This document shows, one piece after another, positions 1 to 4,595 of a stretch of DNA of 5,632 nt (the stretch's first letter is position 1; each line of letters begins with the position of its first letter). The stretch covers positions 1-5,632 of the forward strand of contig DATKYV010000337.1 in NCBI GenBank assembly GCA_035528275.1, in the 5' to 3' direction. The position numbers and the translations under genes were made by a program. The DNA comes from DATKYV01 sp035528275 (lineage in GTDB: Bacteria; Acidobacteriota; Terriglobia; UBA7540). Under the pieces are notes generated by a model. That model had not been told where the DNA came from. It made no database searches and saw nothing but the letters and a program-made list of their open reading frames with translations.

Positions 1-1678
1 TCGCGTCCTCGCCGTAACGCGCCAGTTCCGCAAAGGCTTCGACACGGTCTCCTCCGGCATTCGGAATGTCGCCGAACACCTCGTCAAAAGTGCGGTTCTC
101 CTTGATGATGAAAACCAGGTGTCGGATCTTCGAACTCGCTCGTAAGGGCGGAGGAACTGGAAAGTCCTCAGCGCGCTCGGCGGTCTGGGCGGGTGAGACG
201 AAGCCGTTGTTTCGTAGCACTTGGGCCGTGAGACCCTTCAGTTCGGTGTCTTTGGGAATCGGGATGATGGACAACTCTCCCTTCGTGATGTCACCGATGT
301 AGGTGCCTTCCGGCCCGGCCGTAAAGTTCGGTCCACCGTTGGGGCCGGCACCGAAGCCTTTCGCATCGGCAACGTAAAGCGTCTTGCCGTCGGAACTGAT
401 CGCCATTCGCCCCGGGAACCACGCGGTGGGAAAGTATCCCCGCACTTTGCCCTTTGGCGCATCGATGACGGCAATGGCGTTGATGCCCGCGCACGCCACG
501 TAAAGGCGCTTCTCATCCGGGTTGAGCGCCATGCCGAAGGGCAGCACGCCGCGCAGGCCGCGGACCGATTCAGCGGGCTCGAGGACTGCGGTTTTCTCCA
601 CCCGGTTGGTGCGAGCGTTGACGATGGTGATGCTGTCCTGCGCCGCGTTGCTGACGTAGATTCGCTTTCGGCCGGCGACCACGGCGCCCGGGCTCGATCC
701 TCCCACTGACTCCGCGCCCACCGGCAGCCCCGTGCGGATCTTGGCCGTGACGCTTGGCCGGGCAGGATTCGAAACATCCATCACCCACAGCGAATTCGAT
801 TCGGGAACGTTCGGGTCGCCCAGGCCGGGGATCTTCTTCTTGCCAACCGTCGTTCCCTCTTCGGCTTCCTTCGAAGGAAAACCAAAGGCCGGAAAATCCA
901 ACCCCGTGTCGCGCGGATCCTTGGAGTCGTATCCGGGAATGATGGAATAGCGGAACATCCCAACATGCGTCACGTACGCCCGCCGACCGTCGGGGGAGAG
1001 CGTCAGGCCGAACGGCAGGCGGCCGACCGGAGTGCTGGAGATGATTCGCTTCGCCTCAGTGTCAATCACCACCAGCCGGAAATGCGCGAGGTCGAGGACG
1101 TACAGGTGCCGGCCATCCGCGGAAAGCTTCAGCTCACCCGGCAGGCTGTTCTTGTACGATGTGCCCTGAAACTCGCCGTCCAGGGTCAACGAGTCCAAGC
1201 GCTCGTGGGTTATGAGGTCGAAGATGCCCACTCGCCCGCTGTCGCCCTCGGAGAGATAGAGGGTGCGATTGTCGGGCGCCACGGCCACACCCATGAAGAC
1301 GGTTTCCGGGTCGGCGTCGGTGGACTTGAATCCGGGAGGGATTTGCAACACCCGTGGCTCGGACTCGTCAAGCTGCGTGATGATCGAGACCGAAAACGGC
1401 GCGTGGCCGCTGTTCGCGGTGACCAGAGTTTTCCCGTCCGGACTGAGCGCCAGCCCGTAAGGGTGCGGCGCGACCTTGACGTGCCGCCCGACGGGCGTGA
1501 GCAGTCGGCCGTTGGGCAGAATCGTTTCGCCGGCCGGATCGATCTTTGTAGGGCGATCCCCAGCCGGCGCCCGGAGATTCAAGCCGGATGTGGGTTTTTG
1601 TTTGGCCGCCGGCAACAGGACGATCGTAGAAACGAAGATGACGATAGCGATGAGAAATCTTAAGACCAAGCGCTGCAT
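1..1678 (-). CDS. Secreted YVTN/YncE-type beta-propeller protein with start of a C-terminal phosphoesterase domain (3' end off window)
   Basis: The frame is open from ATG 1678 to the left edge: 559 codons, no stop, C-terminus missing. Residues 1-25 are a signal peptide (basic MQR start, long Ile/Val/Leu core, LLPAA near the cleavage site), so export is predicted. Residues about 68-480 hold propeller-type repeats of the form 'PxGLALSPDGKTLYV' (near 73-87, 185-195, 222-236, 381-395, 425-437), as in YncE/surface-layer-like seven-bladed propellers. From residue 518 the sequence changes to 'HLVFIIKENRTFDEVFGDI' (520-538). This matches the ENR[S/T]FD entry motif of the phosphoesterase/alkaline-phosphatase-like superfamily that includes phospholipase C and acid phosphatases. 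The architecture fits proteins annotated as bifunctional YncE family/alkaline phosphatase family; most of the catalytic domain lies outside the window. Substrate is unknown. A GGAGG sits 8 nt before the ATG. It is divergent from the GTPase gene at 1880. No CxxCH haem motif was seen. Confidence 0.9.
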   Translation of the reverse strand, partial: MQRLVLRFLIAIVIFVSTIVLLPAAKQKPTSGLNLRAPAGDRPTKIDPAGETILPNGRLLTPVGRHVKVAPHPYGLALSPDGKTLVTANSGHAPFSVSIITQLDESEPRVLQIPPGFKSTDADPETVFMGVAVAPDNRTLYLSEGDSGRVGIFDLITHERLDSLTLDGEFQGTSYKNSLPGELKLSADGRHLYVLDLAHFRLVVIDTEAKRIISSTPVGRLPFGLTLSPDGRRAYVTHVGMFRYSIIPGYDSKDPRDTGLDFPAFGFPSKEAEEGTTVGKKKIPGLGDPNVPESNSLWVMDVSNPARPSVTAKIRTGLPVGAESVGGSSPGAVVAGRKRIYVSNAAQDSITIVNARTNRVEKTAVLEPAESVRGLRGVLPFGMALNPDEKRLYVACAGINAIAVIDAPKGKVRGYFPTAWFPGRMAISSDGKTLYVADAKGFGAGPNGGPNFTAGPEGTYIGDITKGELSIIPIPKDTELKGLTAQVLRNNGFVSPAQTAERAEDFPVPPPLRASSKIRHLVFIIKENRTFDEVFGDIPNAGGDRVEAFAELARYGEDA

Positions 1679-1686
1679 TGCCGGGG

Positions 1687-1691
1687 CCTCC
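1687..1691 (-). promoter_or_regulatory. Ribosome binding site of the propeller/phosphoesterase gene
   Basis: Reading the minus strand, GGAGG is followed by an 8-nt spacer and then ATG at 1678. This is a near-consensus Shine-Dalgarno sequence. Together with the signal peptide that begins exactly at that ATG, it fixes the start. Confidence 0.8.
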
Positions 1692-1716
1692 GGGCGAAGA
1701 TTGGGTAGTGTCGCAC

Positions 1717-1732
1717 GTCATGATATCACGAC
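1717..1732. repeat. 16-bp near-perfect inverted repeat, possible operator
   Basis: The sequence is GTC-a-TGATATCA-c-GAC: an 8-bp perfect palindrome flanked, after one mismatched pair, by three more matching pairs. It sits 39-54 bases upstream of the propeller-gene ATG, where a repressor or activator could act. No regulator gene is adjacent, and a chance palindrome of this size in 200 bases is possible. The regulatory role is inference. Confidence 0.3.
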
Positions 1733-1879
1733 CCTTCGCAGTCCCTCTCCAGCATAACTGCGGCAGCCTTGAGAGAAATCGAGGGGGTTCGAAACCATCA
1801 AGGAGCGCATCAACCTCTGGTTGTCGACCGCGAATCGTCGCATAATAAGCCCTCACTCTGTAGCCGGACGCAGACGCCT

Positions 1880-2860
1880 ATGCCTGCGAACCTCACCCCC
1901 GATTACCTGGAAGCCGAGCAACGCTTCAAGAGCGCGAAAGCCACGGAAGAGAAGATCGCGGCGCTCGAGGAGATGTACTCAACCATCCCCAAGCACAAGG
2001 GCACGGAGAAGATGCAGGCGGAGATCAAGCGTCGCCTCTCCAAGCTGCGCACCACCCAGGCCAAGAAGCCCGCCCGGCGAATCGATGCCATGCATCGCGT
2101 CGACAAAGAGGGAGCGGGACAGGTGGCGCTCGCCGGGCCGCCCAACAGCGGCAAGTCGGCGCTCCTCCGCCGCCTCACTCACGCCACGCCTGAAGTGGCG
2201 GACTATCCTTTCACCACACGCTTCCCCATTCCCGGAATGCTCCAGTTCGAGGATGTTCAAATCCAGCTCGTGGACCTGCCACCCGTCCACCCGGATTTCC
2301 ACGAGTCGTGGGTCTACCAGGTCATTCGCAACGCCGATGCTGTCTTGCTGGTCGTCGACCTGAGCGACCCTGACTTGCTGGAGGATTTGGACACGACGCT
2401 CGAAGAACTTCGCAAAGCCAAGGTCGAGCTCGGCTCCGGAGCTTTGCCGGATGCTCCCGGGTGGATGGCGAAAAAGACGCTGCTCATCGGCAATAAGCTC
2501 GACGCGCTAGACGCGCGCGACGGCCTGGAAATCCTGCGGGAACTCTACGGCTCGCGCTTTCCGATTCTTCCCGTCGCGGCGGAAACCGGCGAGGGCCTCG
2601 CGGAGGTCGGCCGGGCGCTCTTCGACCTGCTGGAGCTGGTGCGCGTTTACACAAAGGCGCCAGGCAGAAAACTCGAGCCCACCGCACCCTACGTTCTCAG
2701 GCGCGGCGCGCACCTAATGGATTTGGCCGCCATGGTGCACCACGACTTCATCACCCAGCTCAAGTATGCGCGCGTGTGGGGTCATGGGAGATTCGAGGGG
2801 CAGATGGTGAACCGCGACTATATTCTGGAGGACAAGGACATCATCGAGCTCCACCGATAA
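1880..2860 (+). CDS. DRG/Obg-like GTPase with C-terminal TGS domain
   Basis: A 326-residue protein from ATG 1880. Residues about 8-60 are a charged helical region (many Lys, Glu, Arg), followed by a P-loop GTPase domain. G1 is GPPNSGKS (86-93). The Obg-type G2 region is YPFTTRFPIPG (109-119). G3 is DLPP (132-135), G4 is NKLD (205-208), and a G5-like VAAETGEGL lies at 232-240. Residues about 254-326 form a TGS domain, with VHHDF, ARVWG, GQMV and a final 'LEDKDIIELHR', very like the C-terminus of archaeal/eukaryotic DRG proteins. DRG and Obg proteins act on ribosomes or translation; that role here is inferred from family. The canonical DxxG glycine of G3 is proline. No strong ribosome binding site precedes the ATG. 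I chose this start because conserved-looking sequence begins there; the upstream TTG at 1769 is the alternative. The next gene starts 42 nt downstream. Confidence 0.9.
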   Translation: MPANLTPDYLEAEQRFKSAKATEEKIAALEEMYSTIPKHKGTEKMQAEIKRRLSKLRTTQAKKPARRIDAMHRVDKEGAGQVALAGPPNSGKSALLRRLTHATPEVADYPFTTRFPIPGMLQFEDVQIQLVDLPPVHPDFHESWVYQVIRNADAVLLVVDLSDPDLLEDLDTTLEELRKAKVELGSGALPDAPGWMAKKTLLIGNKLDALDARDGLEILRELYGSRFPILPVAAETGEGLAEVGRALFDLLELVRVYTKAPGRKLEPTAPYVLRRGAHLMDLAAMVHHDFITQLKYARVWGHGRFEGQMVNRDYILEDKDIIELHR

Positions 2861-2902
2861 TCGCAGGCAACATCCTCACTTTGGAACTCGAAAGGAGCAA
2901 CC

Positions 2903-3343
2903 ATGAATCGACTCATTCCCCTCGCCGGACCGCTGTTTCTGGGCCTGGCGGCGATCGGCGTCTCGGCGGGAGCCGAGCAGCCCGCGGCGGCGCCGGTCAC
3001 CGTCGAGAACTATTACAAGCTGATCCCGGGCGGGACCAGCGAGTGGAAGGCCCTTTACGTGAAAAACCACTATCCCATTCTCCAGCAGTTGATAAAGGAA
3101 GGGCTGCTCAAAAGCGTCAACCTCTACGAGCGGCGCTTCCACGCCGCCAAGCCCGCGTGGGATTACAAAATCGTCCTGGTGTTTCGCGACTGGCAGGCGA
3201 TGGAGGAGGCCCGTTCGCGCGAGCCGGAGATTATCGCTTCGCTCTACCCAAACAAGGAACTCCACGAGCGTGAGGAGCGACGCCGCTGGGAGGTCACCCT
3301 CGAGCACTGGGACGACGTGCTGAGCGCTGTGCCGTTGGAGTGA
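2903..3343 (+). CDS. Small secreted protein of unknown function
   Basis: 146 residues. Residues 1-24 are a clear signal peptide (MNR, then a Leu/Gly/Ala core, cleavage probably after SAGA), so a periplasmic or extracellular location is predicted. The mature part begins after a short Ala/Pro linker. It is about 115 residues of mixed strand and helix: 'VENYYKLIPGG' (34-44), 'WKALYVKNHYPILQQL' (48-63), 'WDYKIVLVFRDW' (86-97), then a charged helix 'HEREERRRWE' (121-130). The pattern of a 'YYK..PG' strand, a helix and a 'YKIVLVFRDW' strand suggests a ferredoxin-like alpha/beta fold such as the dimeric alpha-beta barrel proteins. That is inference, with no family I can name. AAAGGAG (2891-2897) lies 5 nt before the ATG, a strong start. 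The 42-nt gap from the GTPase allows co-transcription. There is no cysteine in the mature protein and no obvious catalytic motif. Confidence 0.8.
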   Translation: MNRLIPLAGPLFLGLAAIGVSAGAEQPAAAPVTVENYYKLIPGGTSEWKALYVKNHYPILQQLIKEGLLKSVNLYERRFHAAKPAWDYKIVLVFRDWQAMEEARSREPEIIASLYPNKELHEREERRRWEVTLEHWDDVLSAVPLE

Positions 3344-3346
3344 ATC

Positions 3347-3376
3347 ATTGAACCGTCGGACCATTGAGCCATTGAT
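3347..3376. repeat. Short ATTGA-centred direct repeats
   Basis: ATTGA occurs at 3347-3351, 3363-3367 and 3371-3375. The last two are within tandem 8-base units, CCATTGAG (3361-3368) and CCATTGAT (3369-3376). The array begins 4 nt after the stop of the secreted-protein gene and ends before the next ribosome binding site. It resembles degenerate heptamer/octamer tandem tracts seen between bacterial genes. The copy number is very low, so chance remains possible. Confidence 0.4.
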
Positions 3377-3410
3377 AGACGGTGGCGTCGAGTGACTTGC
3401 CGGCGTGTAC

Positions 3411-3414
3411 GGAG
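3411..3414 (+). promoter_or_regulatory. Ribosome binding site deciding the antitoxin-like gene start
   Basis: GGAG lies 7 nt upstream of ATG 3422. This favours that ATG over the in-frame GTG at 3392, which would add ten residues with no Shine-Dalgarno sequence. The in-frame ATG at 3437 is a weaker alternative, because the spacing would be too long. Confidence 0.55.
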
Positions 3415-3421
3415 AATGGTC

Positions 3422-3628
3422 ATGTCTAAACATCGTATGAAGAAAGTTACCGTAATCGTGCCCGAAGACCTCCTCCGGCGAGCTATGAGGAACTCGGGTC
3501 AGGGCTTCGCCCCGACCATACGATTGGCGCTAGAGGCGCTCGTGGCGGAAGATCTCGCAACTAGACGGTTGGTCGCCGAGGCGAAGAAGCTGTCAGGCAA
3601 AGTCCAAGGGGAAGATCAAGGGGAATGA
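3422..3628 (+). CDS. Ribbon-helix-helix (VapB/CopG-type) antitoxin-like protein, no toxin partner visible
   Basis: 68 residues from ATG 3422. The layout is that of a ribbon-helix-helix DNA-binding antitoxin. A strand 'KKVTVIV' (7-13) is followed by 'PEDLLRRAM' opening helix A (14-25), a turn with Gly ('SGQGF', 25-29), and helix B 'TIRLALEAL' (32-40). The C-terminal tail contains 'LSGKV' (57-61), of the sort that wraps a PIN-domain toxin. VapB-like antitoxins of this style are normally followed within a few bases by a PIN ribonuclease gene. Here the next gene is a convergent dehydrogenase 18 nt away, and no plus-strand ORF follows. By my hand count about 62% of its third codon positions are G or C, versus about 80% over the first 70 codons of the preceding gene, and it uses AGA, AGG, ATA and CTA. 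That suggests transfer or relaxed selection. It could be a solitary regulator rather than a relic. Confidence 0.75.
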   Translation: MSKHRMKKVTVIVPEDLLRRAMRNSGQGFAPTIRLALEALVAEDLATRRLVAEAKKLSGKVQGEDQGE

Positions 3629-3646
3629 TTCGGAACCAGGCCCCCC

Positions 3647-4378
3647 TTATTTCTTTCGTGGCGGCTGCGAGGGGCGCATCTCGATACGGCTGGCGAGCGA
3701 CGTCTTGGGGAATTTGTAGAGGTCGATGACCGCTTTGGCGATGTCCTCGCCGGTCAGCTTCCAAGTCTCGCGCGACTTGCTTCCCGGAGCGGCGGCGAAG
3801 TCGGTATCCACGCTCCCCGGCATGATGTAGCTGACCCGAATGCCGTCATAGCGGATGTCCTGCATCATCGCTTCGCTGAATCCATTCAAGCCGAATTTCG
3901 AAGCGTTGTAGGCGCTCCCGCCGGCAAAGGGGTTTACGCCCGCCAGGCTCGAAATGTTGAAGATGTATCCCCCGCCGCGCTGGCGCATGCGCGGGATGGC
4001 CTCGCGGCAGCAATAGAAGACGCCGGAGAGGTTGGTTTCGATCGTGGCGTCCCAATCCTCTGGGGTGAGCCGATCGACCGGCTTCATGATGCCGATACCG
4101 GCGTTGTTCACCAGCACGTCAAGCCCGCCGAAGCGCTCCGCCGCCGTGTGGATCAGCTTGCGGCAGTCGTCGTAGCGGCGGACGTCGGCCACCATGCCGT
4201 CCAATCGCGCACCATCGCCGCCTCCGAGATTCTTCAATGCGGTCTTCAGGTGCCCGCCATCGCGCCCGCAGATGAAGACGCTCGCGCCTTCACGGAGCAG
4301 CGCTTCGGCAACGCAGTATCCAATACCCCGCGTGCCGCCAGTGACGACGGCAACTTTCCCTTCAAGTTCAGGTGTCAT
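3647..4378 (-). CDS. Classical short-chain dehydrogenase/reductase (SDR), NAD(P)-dependent oxidoreductase
   Basis: A complete 243-residue protein of usual classical SDR length. The cofactor-binding motif TGGTRGIG is at 13-20, after strand 'KVAVVTGG'. Arg39 in 'ICGRD' at the end of the second strand hints at NADP(H) preference. NNAG is at 91-94. The catalytic tetrad is Asn116 (in 'ETNLSG'), Ser144 (in 'NISSLAG'), Tyr157 and Lys161 (YNASK). 'MPGSVDTDF' (186-194) is the usual loop after strand 6. The enzyme should reduce a carbonyl or oxidise an alcohol in the cytoplasm. The substrate cannot be read from sequence; it sits among SDRs often labelled 3-ketoacyl-ACP reductase-like. GGGAGG (4385-4390 on the minus strand) lies 6 nt before the ATG, a strong start. 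The C-terminus 'PSQPPRKK' is basic and short. It converges on the antitoxin-like gene, and the gap to the upstream FecR-like gene is 217 nt. Confidence 0.93.
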   Translation of the reverse strand: MTPELEGKVAVVTGGTRGIGYCVAEALLREGASVFICGRDGGHLKTALKNLGGGDGARLDGMVADVRRYDDCRKLIHTAAERFGGLDVLVNNAGIGIMKPVDRLTPEDWDATIETNLSGVFYCCREAIPRMRQRGGGYIFNISSLAGVNPFAGGSAYNASKFGLNGFSEAMMQDIRYDGIRVSYIMPGSVDTDFAAAPGSKSRETWKLTGEDIAKAVIDLYKFPKTSLASRIEMRPSQPPRKK

Positions 4379-4595
4379 CCCAATCCTCCCGCGTCGAATT
4401 GCTGAGATTGCAGCTTACGCTGCGAGCCCACACAGGAGCAACCTCCGCGTTCACCCCCGTGGGCCGGACGTGAACCCCCAAGGCTCAAAAACAAGCAAGG
4501 AAACTCCGCTCGAACCAGACCTCGAGTTGCCCGGATACCCCCTATGTCCCGAGACCCGTCTCGACAACAGGAAACGGCGGCGACCCTCTGCCCCC
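4379..4595. other. Intergenic region between FecR-like and SDR genes
   Basis: I see no gene here. It holds the SDR ribosome binding site (4385-4390) and two small inverted repeats: GCAGC-ttac-GCTGC (4410-4423) and CGAGAC-cc-GTCTCG (4550-4563). The second lies about 33 bases past the FecR-like stop on the minus strand and could form a 5-bp stem, but no T-run follows directly. A TTTTT run appears only about 60 bases further on. No convincing promoter for the SDR was found. Confidence 0.5.
4550..4563 (-). terminator. Weak candidate stem-loop downstream of the FecR-like gene
   Basis: CGAGACCCGTCTCG reads as an inverted repeat and could form a 5-bp stem with a 4-nt loop, beginning 33 nt after the stop of the FecR-like gene. 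It lacks an adjacent U-tract, so it is not a standard intrinsic terminator. Its position after the gene is the main argument. Confidence 0.2.

Larger units (their letters stand above)
1679..1879. other. Divergent intergenic region (promoters expected for both flanking genes)
   Basis: These 201 bases separate the minus-strand propeller gene from the plus-strand GTPase gene, so both promoters should lie here. Candidates are weak. On the plus strand, TTGTCG (1821-1826) and CATAAT (1841-1846) resemble -35 and -10 boxes, but the 14-nt spacer is too short. On the minus strand, TATCAT lies inside the palindrome at 1717-1732, without a good -35 partner. The GTPase frame extends back to a TTG at 1769. 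The extra 37 codons show no domain similarity I recognise and no ribosome binding site, so I treat them as non-coding. Confidence 0.6.

Noticed and set aside
221..709. Plus-strand ORF of 162 codons
   Set aside because: It lies antisense to the propeller protein, whose frame has clear repeat motifs. The translation is Arg/Gly/His/Val-rich with no domain pattern, as expected from high-GC shadow frames.
965..1663. Plus-strand ORF of 232 codons
   Set aside because: Fully antisense to the signal peptide and propeller blades of the minus-strand gene; no recognisable motif, and the opposite frame explains the codon pattern.
1786..1796. GGTTCGAAACC, resembling a tRNA T-arm loop
   Set aside because: The flanking bases do not form a 5-bp T-stem, and no acceptor, D or anticodon arms can be fitted around it.
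1821..1846. TTGTCG and CATAAT as a sigma-70 promoter for the GTPase
   Set aside because: The spacer is only 14 nt and the -35 matches 4 of 6; too weak to list as a promoter.
1769..1879. N-terminal extension of the GTPase from a TTG codon
   Set aside because: No ribosome binding site, and the extra 37 residues look like translated intergenic DNA; the conserved-looking protein begins at ATG 1880.
2876..3433. Minus-strand ORF of 185 codons
   Set aside because: Antisense to the secreted protein, which has a signal peptide and a strong ribosome binding site; this frame also runs through the intergenic repeats.
3629..3646. Possible bidirectional terminator between the convergent antitoxin-like and SDR genes
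   Set aside because: The 18-nt gap has a C-run but no inverted repeat able to form a stem with a T-tract.
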